In this document: piece by piece, positions 33,056 to 42,591 of the stretch
Numbering within the stretch: the stretch's first letter is position 1
How the letters are laid out: every line of letters starts with the position of its first letter
Origin: Rhizocola hellebori
Lineage (GTDB): Bacteria > Actinomycetota > Actinomycetes > Mycobacteriales > Micromonosporaceae
DNA length: 64,000 nucleotides
Assembly: GCF_016862955.1 (NCBI RefSeq)
Contig: NZ_BONY01000019.1
Location: 1 to 64,000 of the forward strand
Direction of reading: 5' to 3'
Notes under the pieces: generated by a model
What the model was told of the DNA's origin: nothing
Seen by the model: the letters and a program-made list of their open reading frames with translations, nothing else
Databases searched by the model: none
Program-made: the position numbers and the translations under genes

Positions 33056-34407
33056 CCCTGATCATCGAGAACTGCGCCATAGCCACGGTTTCCGGCCCTG
33101 AGCACGCGAGCGGCCATCTCGTCATCGAGGGCGAGTATCTCACCGCGGTCGGGGCGGGCCCGGCGCCTCGGCACGACAACGCCTCCTATGTGGACGCCAG
33201 CGGGTGCCTGGCCACGCCCGGTCTGGTCAACACGCACCACCACCTGTACCAGTGGGCGACCCGCGGCCTGGCCCAGGACGAAACCCTCTTCGGCTGGCTC
33301 AAGGCGCTGTACCCGATCTGGGCGCGCATAGACTACGAAACGGTGCACGCCGCCGCCGCGGCCGGCCTGGGCTGGCTGGCGCGCACGGGCTGCACCACCT
33401 CCAGCGACCATCACTACGTCTTCCCCCGCGACGGCGGTGACCTGCTGGCCGCGGAGATCGAGGCGGCCCGCGCGATCGGGCTGCGCTTCCACCCGACCCG
33501 CGGCTCGATGGACCGGGGTGTCTCCGACGGCGGGCTGCCGCCCGACTCTGTGGTCGAAGACCTGGACACGATCCTGTCCGCCTGCGCCGACGCGATCGCG
33601 AAATACCACGACCCCGCGCCCAATTCGATGCTGCGCATAGGGATAGCGCCGTGCTCACCTTTCTCGGTCAGCTCCCGGTTGATGACCGAGTCGGCGGCCC
33701 TGGCCCGGCAGCATCGGGTGCGGCTGCACACCCACCTGGCCGAGACCCTGGACGAGGAGGAGTTCTGCCTCGCCACCCACGGCTGCACCCCGGCCGAGTA
33801 CGCCGACTCGCTGGGCTGGCTCGCCGACGACGTGTGGATGGCCCATGGCGTGCACCTGTCCGAGTCGGCGATCAAACGCTTCGCCGAAACCGGGACAGGC
33901 ACTGCACATTGCCCGAGCTCCAACGCCCGGCTCGGGGCGGGTCTGGCCCCGGTCAAAGCCCTGCTGCGCTCGGGCGCCCCGGTCGGGCTCGGTGTGGACG
34001 GCGCGGCCTCGCAGGAATCCGGGATGATGGTCGAGGAGCTGCGCCAGGCGATGTACGCGTCGCGGCTGCGCGCCGGGACAAGCGATCCCGCCGTCTCGCT
34101 CAACGCCCGCGACGCGCTCTATCTGGGCACCATGGGCGGCGCGCGCAACCTTGGCCGGCAGGACGAAATCGGGTCCCTCGAGCCGGGAAAGCTCGCCGAC
34201 ATCGCGCTGTGGCGGCTCGACGGGCTCGGCCACGCCGACATCGCCGATCCGGTGGCAGCGCTCGTTTTCGGCCCGCCCGCCCCGCTCAAACTGCTGCTGG
34301 TGGGCGGCCGGCCGGTGGTGGCCGACGACGCGCTGAGCAACGCCGACGAGCGGGCGCTGGCAAGCGCGGCCCGGGCAGCGAATCGCAAACTCACGGAGGC
34401 GACATGA
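33052..34407 (+). CDS. 8-oxoguanine deaminase (amidohydrolase superfamily)
   Basis: A 451-residue amidohydrolase. Metal ligands are seen in GLVNTHHHLYQWATRG (His62/His63 region), HTHLAET, and GVDGAASQ (Asp). The TRGLAQDETLFGWLKALYP segment is typical of 8-oxoguanine deaminases, which turn 8-oxoguanine into urate. This gives the cluster a second entry to urate besides xanthine oxidation. A guanine or related purine deaminase role cannot be excluded. Embedded between two xanthine dehydrogenase subunit genes with 4-base overlaps on both sides. Confidence 0.87.
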   Translation: MTLIIENCAIATVSGPEHASGHLVIEGEYLTAVGAGPAPRHDNASYVDASGCLATPGLVNTHHHLYQWATRGLAQDETLFGWLKALYPIWARIDYETVHAAAAAGLGWLARTGCTTSSDHHYVFPRDGGDLLAAEIEAARAIGLRFHPTRGSMDRGVSDGGLPPDSVVEDLDTILSACADAIAKYHDPAPNSMLRIGIAPCSPFSVSSRLMTESAALARQHRVRLHTHLAETLDEEEFCLATHGCTPAEYADSLGWLADDVWMAHGVHLSESAIKRFAETGTGTAHCPSSNARLGAGLAPVKALLRSGAPVGLGVDGAASQESGMMVEELRQAMYASRLRAGTSDPAVSLNARDALYLGTMGGARNLGRQDEIGSLEPGKLADIALWRLDGLGHADIADPVAALVFGPPAPLKLLLVGGRPVVADDALSNADERALASAARAANRKLTEAT

Positions 34408-36695
34408 CCAAGCCGCTCACCTCCACCAGCCGCGCCGGTGGCGTCGGCGAGAGCCCGGTGCGGCCCGACGGCCCACTGAAGGTCAAGGGGGAGTTCGCCT
34501 ACTCGTCGGACCTGTGGATCGACGGAATGCTTTGGGGCGCCACGCTTCGCAGCCCGCACCCGCGGGCCCGGATCACCGGTGTCGACATCGGCCCGGCGCT
34601 GGCGATCGCCGGCGTGCGGGCCGTGCTGACCCACGCCGACGTGCCCGGGGACAAGTTCTACGGGATCGATCAGCGCGACCAGCCGGTCCTGGCCATCGAC
34701 GAAGTGCGCTATCAGGGGGAGCCGGTGGCCCTGGTGGCCGCCGACCATCCGGAGGCCGCCCGGCGGGCGCTGAACAGCATCGAGGTTCACTACGAGGTGC
34801 TGGAGCCGATTTTCGACGCCCACAAGGCGCTTTTCGATCCCACGTCGGAGCATGTTCATCCGGGTACCAATCTGGTGCGCCACCAGCCGGTGCGCCAAGG
34901 CGATCCCGACGATCCGGCCGTGCGGGCGCAGTGCGCGGTCGTCATCGCCCGCGACTACGAGGTAGGCATCCAGGATCAGGCGTTCCTCGGTCCGGAGTCG
35001 GGGCTGGCGATCCCTTCGGAGGACGGCGGAATCGAGCTCTACGTCGCCACCCAATGGCTGCACAACGACCTCGCCCAGATCGCGCCGTGCCTGCGCCTGC
35101 CGCAGGAAAAGGTGCGCATGACGATGGCGGGCGTCGGCGGCGCCTTCGGCGGTCGCGAGGATCTGTCGATGCAGATCCACGTCGCGATGCTCGCGCTGCA
35201 CACCGGCAAACCGGTGAAGATGGTCTACCACCGGGAGGAGTCCTTCTTCGGGCACGTGCACCGGCATCCGGCCGTCATGCATTACGAGCACGGCGCTTCC
35301 GCCGACGGCAAGCTGGTTTTCGTGAAGGCGCAGATCGCCCTCGACGGGGGCGGCTTCGCCTCGACCACCCCGGCTGTGGTCGCCAACGCGGCGTCGCTGG
35401 GCGTCGGGCCCTACGAGGTGCCGCATGTCAAGATCGATGCATACGGCGCGTACACCAATAATCCGCCCTGCGGCGCGATGCGAGGCTTCGGCGCGGTCCA
35501 GGCCTGTTTCGCCTACGAGTCGCAAATGGACGCTGTCGCCGAAGCGCTCGGCATGAGCCCCTGGCGGCTGCGTCAGATCAACGCGGTCAGCGAGGGTTCG
35601 ACGCTGCCCACCGGACAGGTGATCGACTCGCCGGTGCCGCTGTCGGAGATGCTCGACGATCTGGTGGCGATGCCGTTGCCGCCCAGCGAGGAATTCGACC
35701 TGCGCCGGATGCCGGGCGGCGTCTCCAACACCACCCACGGCGAAGGGGTGCGCCGCGGGGTCGGCTACGGCGTGGGCATCAAAAACATCTGCTTCTCAGA
35801 GGGATTCGACGACTACTCCACCGCCCGGGTGCGCCTGGAGATGATCGGCGGTGAGCCCGCGGCGCTCGTGCACACGGCCGCCGCCGAGGTGGGCCAAGGG
35901 CTGGTGACCCTCAAGGCGCAGATCGCCCGCACCGAGCTGGGCATCGAAAGGGTGACCATTGCGCCCGCCGACAGCCGGGTTGGCAACGCCGGTTCCAGCT
36001 CCGCCTCGCGCCAGTCCTACATGACCGGGGGAGCGGTCAAGGAGGCGTGTGCCGCTGTCCGGCAACGGGTCATCGAGCTGGCCGGGGCGCCGGCCGACGC
36101 GCAACTCGTCGGCGGCAAGGTGGTGACCGCGCTCGGCGAGGTGGTGGCGCAACTGGCCGACGTGCTTGGCGACACGGCGATCGAGGAGACGCGGGAATAC
36201 CGGCACCGGCCCACCGAGCGGATGAATCCCCTTACCGGGCAAGGCAATTCACACGTCCAGTTCGCCCTCTGCGTGCATCGCGCGGTGGTCGACGTCGACG
36301 TCGAGCTCGGCCTGGTGCGTGTCGTCGAGCTGGCCGCGGTACAGGACGTGGGTAAGATCATGAACCTGCTTTCCCTCGAGGGCCAGATCCACGGCGGCAC
36401 CGCCCAGGGGCTTGGCCTGGCCGTGATGGAGGAGATTCAGGTGGCCAACGGCAAGGTGCTCAACCCCTCCTTCACCGACTACCTCATCCCGACCATCCTC
36501 GACATGCCGCCGATGCGGCTGAAAATACTTGAGAACGCCGATCCGCATGCCCCCTATGGGTTGCGGGGCGCGGGCGAGCCGCCGACCCTCTCCTCGACCC
36601 CGGCGATCGTGGCGGCCATCCGCCAGGCCACCGGGCTTGCCCTGAAACGGGTCCCGATCCGGCCGGAACATCTCACTGGAACGTTGGCTTCATGA
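34404..36695 (+). CDS. xanthine dehydrogenase, molybdenum-binding subunit
   Basis: A 763-residue catalytic subunit (XdhA/CoxL type) binding the molybdopterin cytosine/mononucleotide cofactor. ATG 34404 starts in the stop of the deaminase gene. Visible motifs: GGAFGGRED (cofactor loop), PPCGAMRGFGAVQ, EVGQGLVTLKAQIA, SRQSYMTGGAV and the C-terminal GAGEPPTLSSTPAIVAAI containing the catalytic Glu. With the FAD and Fe-S subunits it oxidises hypoxanthine/xanthine to urate. No XdhC-like cofactor-insertion gene is present in the cluster. Confidence 0.94.
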   Translation: MTKPLTSTSRAGGVGESPVRPDGPLKVKGEFAYSSDLWIDGMLWGATLRSPHPRARITGVDIGPALAIAGVRAVLTHADVPGDKFYGIDQRDQPVLAIDEVRYQGEPVALVAADHPEAARRALNSIEVHYEVLEPIFDAHKALFDPTSEHVHPGTNLVRHQPVRQGDPDDPAVRAQCAVVIARDYEVGIQDQAFLGPESGLAIPSEDGGIELYVATQWLHNDLAQIAPCLRLPQEKVRMTMAGVGGAFGGREDLSMQIHVAMLALHTGKPVKMVYHREESFFGHVHRHPAVMHYEHGASADGKLVFVKAQIALDGGGFASTTPAVVANAASLGVGPYEVPHVKIDAYGAYTNNPPCGAMRGFGAVQACFAYESQMDAVAEALGMSPWRLRQINAVSEGSTLPTGQVIDSPVPLSEMLDDLVAMPLPPSEEFDLRRMPGGVSNTTHGEGVRRGVGYGVGIKNICFSEGFDDYSTARVRLEMIGGEPAALVHTAAAEVGQGLVTLKAQIARTELGIERVTIAPADSRVGNAGSSSASRQSYMTGGAVKEACAAVRQRVIELAGAPADAQLVGGKVVTALGEVVAQLADVLGDTAIEETREYRHRPTERMNPLTGQGNSHVQFALCVHRAVVDVDVELGLVRVVELAAVQDVGKIMNLLSLEGQIHGGTAQGLGLAVMEEIQVANGKVLNPSFTDYLIPTILDMPPMRLKILENADPHAPYGLRGAGEPPTLSSTPAIVAAIRQATGLALKRVPIRPEHLTGTLAS

Positions 36696-36750
36696 TCGCT
36701 CAGTCCAGACACCGGCGCGGCGCTGCGCGGCGAACGAAGGAGGCTATGGC

Positions 36751-37128
36751 ATGACCCTGATGTTCCTTAACGGCGGTGCGATGCGCGGCGGTCCGCTCAA
36801 CCATTTGCTGCTGGGCGCGCCGCTTCTCGGCGAGGTCCGCACGGCCGCCCGCTACCGCTTCTACTCGGTGGGTGACCGGTACCCGGCGCTGCAAGAGGTG
36901 AGCAGCGGCGGCGTCGAAGTGGCCGGCGAGGTCTATGACGTGCCGATGGAGGTGCTGCGCGATAGCCTGCTGCCCGCCGAGCCGCCCGAGCTGGAGCTAG
37001 GGGTGATCGAGCTGGCCGATGGCCGGCCCAGCCTGGCGATGGTGTTGCGCCGCGAGTTCGGCGCGCAGACCGAGCTGACCGACATCAGCGCCATCGGTGG
37101 GTGGAGGGCCTACCGTGGGCAGGGCTGA
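36751..37128 (+). CDS. stand-alone allophanate-hydrolase C-terminal-like domain protein
   Basis: A 125-residue protein matching the C-terminal (AtzF/AH_C, gamma-glutamylcyclotransferase-like) domain of allophanate hydrolases: [21 protein letters not shown], and the final [11 protein letters not shown]. In complete enzymes this domain decarboxylates the intermediate after the amidase step. Here it is a separate gene overlapping the allantoinase gene, so it probably acts on a ureido/carbamoyl intermediate of allantoin breakdown or partners an amidase elsewhere. Ribosome binding site AAGGAGG. Confidence 0.75.
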   Translation: MTLMFLNGGAMRGGPLNHLLLGAPLLGEVRTAARYRFYSVGDRYPALQEVSSGGVEVAGEVYDVPMEVLRDSLLPAEPPELELGVIELADGRPSLAMVLRREFGAQTELTDISAIGGWRAYRGQG

Positions 37129-38416
37129 GCTGACCGCCATCAGGTCGCGCCGGGTGGTGCTGCCCAATGGCGAACGCCCGGCCACCCTGCGCATCGACGA
37201 CGGGAAGATCAGCGAAATCCTGCCCTACGAGTCGGGGGCGGGCGCTTACGACTGCGGCGACGATGCTCTTCTGCCGGGTCTGGTCGACACCCACGTGCAC
37301 ATCAACGAACCCGGACGCACCCAGTGGGAGGGCTTCGCCACCGCCACCCGGGCCGCGGCCGCGGGCGGGGTGACCACCCTGCTCGACATGCCGCTCAACA
37401 GCCTGCCACCGACCGTCGAAGTGGCCGCGCTCAAGCTCAAACGCGAGGCGGCGCAAGGACAATGCGTGGTCGACGTCGGCTTCTGGGGCGGCGCGATCCC
37501 GCAGAACCTGGCCGACCTGCGCCCGCTGCACGAGGCCGGGGTCTACGGTTTCAAGTGTTTTCTGGCCGACAGCGGCGTCCCCGAGTTCCCGCCCTTGGAC
37601 AGCGCACAGCTGCAGGCCGTGCTGGGCGAGGTGCGCCGATTCGGGGGGCTGCTCATCGTGCACGCCGAATCGGCCGCGGCGTTGGGTCAGCTGGGCGAAT
37701 CGCAGCGCTACCAAGACTTTCTCGACTCGCGGCCGGGACGCGCCGAGGTCGAGGCGATTGCCCTGCTGGCCGAGCTGGCACAGGGCGCACGAGTCCACGT
37801 GCTGCACCTGTCGTGCGCGGAGGCGCTGGAGACGATAGCGGCCGCGAAGCGGCGCGGTGTGAAGCTGACCGCCGAGACCTGCCCGCACTATCTGACCCTG
37901 ACTGCGGAGGAAATAGCCAACGGCGCCACCGAGTTCAAGTGCTGCCCGCCGATCCGCGACGCGGGCAACCGCGACCGGCTCTGGGCCGGGCTCGCCGCGG
38001 GCACTATCGACTGCGTGGTCTCCGACCATTCGCCCGCGACGCCCGAGCTGAAACTGACCGGCAGCTTCACCACCGCGTGGGGCGGGATAGCGTCGCTTCA
38101 GCTCGGCCTGCCTCTGATGTGGACGCAGGCCCGCCAGCGCGGTCACGGGCTGACCGACATCGTGCGCTGGATGGCCGATGCCCCGGCCCGGCTCGCCGGG
38201 GTCACCGGCAAAGGGCGGATTTCCGTTGGGGCACAGGCAGACTTGGTGCAATTCCAGCCCGAAGCCGACTTCGTCGTCGATCCCGCAGCGCTGCACCACC
38301 GGCACCCGGTTTCGCCCTACGCCGGACGTCGCCTCACCGGCGTGGTGCGCTCGACCTGGCTGGCCGGTGCGGCAGTCGACCCGGACAAGCCCAGCGGAAG
38401 GTTGCTGACCCGATGA
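37115..38416 (+). CDS. allB: allantoinase
   Basis: A 433-residue dihydroorotase-like amidohydrolase. GTG 37115, preceded by GGAGGG, overlaps the previous gene by 14 bases. Metal-site motifs: [11 protein letters not shown], the carboxylated Lys in [28 protein letters not shown] and VVSDHSPA. It opens the hydantoin ring of S-allantoin to allantoate. The stop overlaps the allantoicase start (ATGA), coupling the two successive enzymes. Confidence 0.95.
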   Translation: MGRAELTAIRSRRVVLPNGERPATLRIDDGKISEILPYESGAGAYDCGDDALLPGLVDTHVHINEPGRTQWEGFATATRAAAAGGVTTLLDMPLNSLPPTVEVAALKLKREAAQGQCVVDVGFWGGAIPQNLADLRPLHEAGVYGFKCFLADSGVPEFPPLDSAQLQAVLGEVRRFGGLLIVHAESAAALGQLGESQRYQDFLDSRPGRAEVEAIALLAELAQGARVHVLHLSCAEALETIAAAKRRGVKLTAETCPHYLTLTAEEIANGATEFKCCPPIRDAGNRDRLWAGLAAGTIDCVVSDHSPATPELKLTGSFTTAWGGIASLQLGLPLMWTQARQRGHGLTDIVRWMADAPARLAGVTGKGRISVGAQADLVQFQPEADFVVDPAALHHRHPVSPYAGRRLTGVVRSTWLAGAAVDPDKPSGRLLTR

Positions 38417-39363
38417 GCTACGTTGATCTCGCGTCCCGCGCGCTTGGCGGCGCCGTGGTGGCCGCCAACGACGAGTCGTTCTGCGCCGCGGACCATCTCA
38501 TCGATCCGCGTGCGCCGGTGTTCAGCCCGCAGACATTCGACCACAATGGACAGATCTACGACGGCTGGGAGACCCGCCGCCGCCGCGAGCCGGGCCACGA
38601 TTGGGCCATCGTCCGGCTCGCCGCCCCCGGCATCGTGCGCGAGATGGTGGTCGACACGGCCTTCTTCAAAGGAAACTATCCACCGCAATGCAGTCTGTCC
38701 GCTGCGCGGGTGCAGGGCTACCGGTCGGCTGCTGAGCTTTCCGACGTGCCCTGGACGCCGCTTGTCGAGCTGGCCGCGGTTAAGGGCGACACCGCCAACA
38801 CCTTCGCCGTCAACGATGACGCCACCTACACCCATGTGCGGCTCGCGATCCATCCCGACGGCGGGGTGGCGCGGCTGCGCGTGCACGGCGAGGTGGTGCC
38901 CGATCTGGAGCTGCTTTCCTTGGTACCAAGTGATTTAGCGGCTCTGGTCAATGGTGGAAGGGCGATCGGCTGTTCCGACGCGTTCTTCTCTTCCCCCAAC
39001 AACATGCTCATGCCTGGCCTCGCCCGCACCACCGGGGAGGGCTGGGAGAACCGCCGCCGCCGCGACGACGGCCACGACTGGGCCCTGATCCAGCTCGCCG
39101 CGCCGGGCAGGCTGCTGCTCGCCGAGCTCGACACGACGCATTTCAAGTTCAACGCGCCCGGCTGGGCCGAGCTGGTGGGCCACACCGCGGATGGGCAGCA
39201 GGCCACCATCCTGCCCAAGACCCGGCTGCAGCCCGACACCCTGCACCGATTCCGGTTGCCCAGCGAGCTTCCCGCGGTGGAACGGGTTCAGCTGAACATC
39301 TTTCCCGACGGCGGAATAGCCCGCCTCCGCCTCATCGGCACACCGAGCCCGGCGGTTAGCTAG
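38413..39363 (+). CDS. alc: allantoicase
   Basis: A 316-residue allantoicase with two jelly-roll repeats: [23 protein letters not shown] in the first half is echoed by [15 protein letters not shown] in the second, and [13 protein letters not shown] by [13 protein letters not shown]. It splits allantoate to ureidoglycolate and urea. Last gene of the purine cluster on this strand. No ureidoglycolate lyase or urease gene is in the window. Confidence 0.95.
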   Translation: MSYVDLASRALGGAVVAANDESFCAADHLIDPRAPVFSPQTFDHNGQIYDGWETRRRREPGHDWAIVRLAAPGIVREMVVDTAFFKGNYPPQCSLSAARVQGYRSAAELSDVPWTPLVELAAVKGDTANTFAVNDDATYTHVRLAIHPDGGVARLRVHGEVVPDLELLSLVPSDLAALVNGGRAIGCSDAFFSSPNNMLMPGLARTTGEGWENRRRRDDGHDWALIQLAAPGRLLLAELDTTHFKFNAPGWAELVGHTADGQQATILPKTRLQPDTLHRFRLPSELPAVERVQLNIFPDGGIARLRLIGTPSPAVS

Positions 39364-39364
39364 C

Positions 39365-39550
39365 TCATGACCCGATGCCGAAGTCGGCGGCGATCTCGGC
39401 GTTGGTCGGCGGCGAATCCCAGTCGCCGGACAAATCTAGCTGCCCAGCAAGCGAACCAATCGCTACCCGGTTGACATCGCGCACCAGGGGGACGATCTCC
39501 GCAAGCGGAGTCTCCGCGCGATCATTGATGATCTCAGCCGACAACACCAT
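39365..39550 (-). CDS. small hypothetical protein
   Basis: A 61-residue acidic protein (starts MVLSAEIINDRAETP, ends AEIAADFGIGS). The ribosome binding site GGAGG is at 39554-39558; ATG 39550 or GTG 39547 fits it better than the upstream GTG. I do not recognise a family; size and charge would suit an antitoxin or regulator, but no toxin gene is adjacent. It ends 1 base after the allantoicase stop on the opposite strand. A perfect palindrome CTAAGGCCTTAG (39565-39576) lies just upstream and may be its operator. Confidence 0.55.
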   Translation of the reverse strand: MVLSAEIINDRAETPLAEIVPLVRDVNRVAIGSLAGQLDLSGDWDSPPTNAEIAADFGIGS

Positions 39551-39633
39551 CACCTCCTGCTTGGCTAAGGCCTTAGTCTAGCGCTGGGGCTTCGCCGCGG
39601 ACCCCGGACAGCACACCGAGGAGAATGTGGACC

Positions 39634-40122
39634 ATGCCCACCCCAGCGCCCCGGCCCAAGCAGCTCGACTCGCCCCTGGTCCCCAGGGTTATGAGGTACA
39701 TGGCCAAGTGCCAGGTCTGGGTCTACCGGCGCACCCGTGGCCGCATCGGCGGAAAGTGGCGAGTCGGCGCGGGGCTGCGCAAGCCCGTGCCCACCCTGCT
39801 GCTGGAGCATCGCGGCCGCCGGTCGGGGCAGACCTTCACGACCCCGCTGCTCTACATCATCGACGGGCTTAACATCGTCGTGGTGGCTTCGCAAGGTGGG
39901 CTGCCCAAACATCCACAGTGGTACCACAATCTGCTCGCCACTCCCGACACCCGGGTGCAGATCCGAGCCGAGCACAAGCTCGTCCGGGCCAGAATCGCAG
40001 ACCCGCAGGAACGGGCCAGGCTGTGGCCGCTGCTCGTCGACGCCTACGCAGACTTCGACAACTATCAGTCCTGGACCGAGCGCGAGATCCCGGTGGTGAT
40101 CCTGCAACCCGCTGACGCCTAA
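39634..40122 (+). CDS. nitroreductase/deazaflavin (F420)-dependent oxidoreductase family protein
   Basis: A 162-residue Ddn-like protein: LLLEHRGRRSGQTFTTPLLY, VVASQGGLPKHPQWYHNLLA and the C-terminal EREIPVVILQP are diagnostic of the nitroreductase-related F420-dependent family. ATG 39634 (MPTPAP) is preferred over ATG 39625, which is only 1 base from GAGGAG. Substrate unknown. The stop overlaps the convergent phosphatase gene. Confidence 0.87.
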   Translation: MPTPAPRPKQLDSPLVPRVMRYMAKCQVWVYRRTRGRIGGKWRVGAGLRKPVPTLLLEHRGRRSGQTFTTPLLYIIDGLNIVVVASQGGLPKHPQWYHNLLATPDTRVQIRAEHKLVRARIADPQERARLWPLLVDAYADFDNYQSWTEREIPVVILQPADA

Positions 40123-40904
40123 GCCACGTAAGCGTTTCTGAGCCGCTGCACGGTTTCCGCGGGCAGTTGCAGCCCATCGGAGAAATAACCGTCGATGGAT
40201 CCGTAGCGTTGCCGCATCTCGTCGAGGGCGGCGGCCAGGTATTCCCGTTGCACGCCGAGCACCGGGATCAGCAGGTCGGCGTTGCCGCCCGCCGCCACGA
40301 ACCGGTCGAAGAACGGCTTCAGGGTGGGCAGCAACTGCTCGTTGGTGAGCAGATATTCGGCGTAGACGTCGTCCTCGGCCACGCCCAGGAGCAGCAGCAG
40401 AGCGGCGGCCGCCCAACCCGTGCGGTCCTTGCCGGTGGTGCAGTGAAACAGGATCGGGCCGTTTTCGGCCTCGGCGATGTCGGTGAAGAACTCGCGGTAG
40501 CCGGTCAGCGCGCTGGGCAGCCCGATGAGTGTGCGATAACCCTGCTCGAAGAGGGCGACGCCACGGCCTTCGCCGAATATGCGCTCAGCCGCTTGCGGAT
40601 CGGACAGGGCGTCGAAGATCTGGGTGGGCGCCGCGCCGGGGAGGTCTTTGACGATGTCAACGACGACGTGGCGAGCGCCGGGTGGCAGCTGCTCAGGCGC
40701 CGCGGCGCGCTCGCCGTCGGTGCGCATGTCGTAGACCGCGCGGATGCCGAGCCGGGCGAACTCGTCGGCGGCCGCACCCTCCAACACGGTCAGCTGGGCC
40801 GAACGAAACAGCAGCCCGTGGCGGACCCGACCCGGCCCGGCAGGCCAACCGCCCAGGTCTCTAAGATTTGGCACACCTTGGATCCCCGCGTAAAGCCCTG
40901 CCAT
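40119..40904 (-). CDS. tyrosine-protein phosphatase (MptpB/SidR-like)
   Basis: A 261-residue dual-specificity-like phosphatase. The N-terminal PNLRDLGG and LFRSAQL motifs and the P-loop HCTTGKDRTGW (nucleophile Cys155, Arg in the CX5R loop) are typical of the actinobacterial MptpB family, which can act on phosphotyrosine, phosphoserine and phosphoinositides. ATG 40949 would add 15 residues with no homology. It lies downstream of the DUF2236 gene on the same strand and may be co-transcribed. Confidence 0.9.
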   Translation of the reverse strand: MAGLYAGIQGVPNLRDLGGWPAGPGRVRHGLLFRSAQLTVLEGAAADEFARLGIRAVYDMRTDGERAAAPEQLPPGARHVVVDIVKDLPGAAPTQIFDALSDPQAAERIFGEGRGVALFEQGYRTLIGLPSALTGYREFFTDIAEAENGPILFHCTTGKDRTGWAAAALLLLLGVAEDDVYAEYLLTNEQLLPTLKPFFDRFVAAGGNADLLIPVLGVQREYLAAALDEMRQRYGSIDGYFSDGLQLPAETVQRLRNAYVA

Positions 40905-40958
40905 GCCTGCCCCGTATCTCTCGTCAATCCCGCAGCTATGGTTGATCATAAATGACTT

Positions 40959-41783
40959 TTACCGTCGTTCAATGTGGGCCTGCGTTTGCGGGCCGATGAG
41001 GTCCAAAGTGTAGCCAGCGGGGTAGGCGGGGTTTGCCTTGCCGGGCCACCAAAGGTCGGCAGCCTGCGGCGGCCTGTCGCGGGCGAGCCGGGCCCGCAGC
41101 CTGAGCGCACGGGTGACCAGCCACGTCATGGCTTTTGCGGGCGTGGGTAAGCCGAGAGCCCGGCGCATCGGCTCGTCCAGCAGCACGTCAAGCGCCGCGC
41201 TGGCGACGGGCCGTAACGGCCGGGGTAACCGCTGGGTCGCCATCTTTCTAGATGCCTCGATGAGGGCCTTCGCTGCGGGGTCGAAGGCGAAATGGTCGCG
41301 CTCGTAGCGGTCGAACCATGCTTCGTAGGCCTCCCAGGTGTCCGGCAACGCGTCGATGTTCATGTGTTCGCCCAGGCGGCGGTAGAAGTGAAAGGTGGCC
41401 GCACGCTGCGCCGTGGTCAGCTTGCGAGCGCCGAAGCGGTCGATCAGACGGCTGGGGATGAAGATCAGCGTGCCCAGGACGTACCTGTACTCGTCGTTGG
41501 TGATCTCGTAGATGAGATGCATGCGGTTGAGCCGGGAGACGATCTCCCGGCCACGCGGGTGCTCGAAACCGTGGTAGATCAGCTCGTACATGATGATGCC
41601 GGTGTCATAACCGCGTTTGACCGGCCTGCTGATCAGCTCGCCGGTGTCCAGCAGGAGCCGGGCGATGGACGGAATCGCATAGGTGCGGTAGAAGGCGATC
41701 TGCAGGCCGAGCCGGGCTTCCCGCCGGAATTGGCTCAACACCAGGTCGCGGTAGACAAGCTCTTCCCCGTGGCGTTGCTTCAC
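40959..41783 (-). CDS. oxygenase MpaB family protein (DUF2236)
   Basis: A 274-residue alpha-helical protein of the MpaB/latex-clearing-protein-related DUF2236 family. Typical segments: GYDTGIIMYELIYHGFEHP, MHLIYEITNDEYRYVLGT and RRLGEHMNI. Members are suspected heme oxygenases of the Lcp type; the His residues in the central part could be the heme ligands. GTG start at 41783. Confidence 0.82.
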   Translation of the reverse strand: MKQRHGEELVYRDLVLSQFRREARLGLQIAFYRTYAIPSIARLLLDTGELISRPVKRGYDTGIIMYELIYHGFEHPRGREIVSRLNRMHLIYEITNDEYRYVLGTLIFIPSRLIDRFGARKLTTAQRAATFHFYRRLGEHMNIDALPDTWEAYEAWFDRYERDHFAFDPAAKALIEASRKMATQRLPRPLRPVASAALDVLLDEPMRRALGLPTPAKAMTWLVTRALRLRARLARDRPPQAADLWWPGKANPAYPAGYTLDLIGPQTQAHIERR

Positions 41784-41921
41784 GGCACGACTGTGCCTCA
41801 GACCGCCCGGATCCGCCAGCGGTTACCCGCTGGCCAGTCCATTTGCGGACAGCGGGCGACGTATCAATGTTTTCGCGCGCTGCCTCTGTCTGGGTAACAG
41901 CCGCCTAGTGAAGGGGACATC

Positions 41922-42542
41922 GTGACATCACCGGCCAAGGCAGACCCGATCGAGCTCAGCGTGTGGGTCGCCAAAACCATCCTGGACTGGATCAAGACGC
42001 AGGACGGAGTGAAAGACAAGCAGCAGGCCAACTTCACCGTCGGCGTCACCAAGGGTGGCCGCATCATCATCAGCAAGGTGGGCGGAATCACCAAGGCTTC
42101 TGCCATCATGAAGGATCTGAAGACAAACATCACCACTTTCCCTTGGTACCACAAGAGTCTTGAGATATACACCGCGCAGACGTTCAGCGAGCTAGGCAAC
42201 AGCAACCACGGCGAGATGTGTGTGCTGGCCGCTTCGGACGCCATGGTCGATCCGCTGATCTACATGCTGTGCGCCGGGGACAACTGTGCCGCCTGCCATG
42301 ACACGCTGCTGTCGGCGAAAGTCATGTCCGGCAACGCGAAGGCCGACGGCACCCAGGCCGGCTGGTCGCATCCGCGGGCCAAAATCGCGCTCGGCAACCA
42401 GCTGTCCAGCTCGTGGGAGAAGCAGATTGAGGAACTGCACCGATACAACACCAGCTCGGACGAGGAGAAGAAGAGCTTCACCTCGACGCACCTGCAGATG
42501 CTCTACGGCGCGCCCGCCGGCAGCTTCGAGCGTCTTGTCTGA
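41922..42542 (+). CDS. stand-alone deaminase-fold protein
   Basis: A 206-residue protein without signal peptide. The zinc-deaminase signature is clear: NHGEMCVLAA (His96-Gly-Glu98) and, after a normal spacing, GDNCAACHD (Cys122 and Cys125). Upstream is a beta-rich stretch (FTVGVTKGGRIIIS) expected of the deaminase fold; the C-terminal third is charged and helical (EEKKSFTSTHLQMLYG). It does not look like a housekeeping cytidine or guanine deaminase; nucleic-acid-modifying toxin-type or secondary-metabolism deaminases are nearer in style. GTG start with AAGGGG upstream; no immunity gene or secretion domain next to it. Confidence 0.65.
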   Translation: MTSPAKADPIELSVWVAKTILDWIKTQDGVKDKQQANFTVGVTKGGRIIISKVGGITKASAIMKDLKTNITTFPWYHKSLEIYTAQTFSELGNSNHGEMCVLAASDAMVDPLIYMLCAGDNCAACHDTLLSAKVMSGNAKADGTQAGWSHPRAKIALGNQLSSSWEKQIEELHRYNTSSDEEKKSFTSTHLQMLYGAPAGSFERLV

Positions 42543-42553
42543 CATAGGACAAA

Positions 42554-42578
42554 GGGCGCCGCGATGAGCGCGGCGCCC
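42554..42578. terminator. bidirectional hairpin terminator
   Basis: Perfect 10-bp stem GGGCGCCGCG / CGCGGCGCCC with a 5-base loop between the convergent deaminase and pectate lyase genes. Confidence 0.75.
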
Positions 42579-42591
42579 TCGTTGCGTGGTA

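Noticed and set aside
39365-39550. Calling the 61-residue protein an antitoxin
   Set aside because: Size and charge fit, but no toxin gene or recognisable DNA-binding fold supports it; left as hypothetical.
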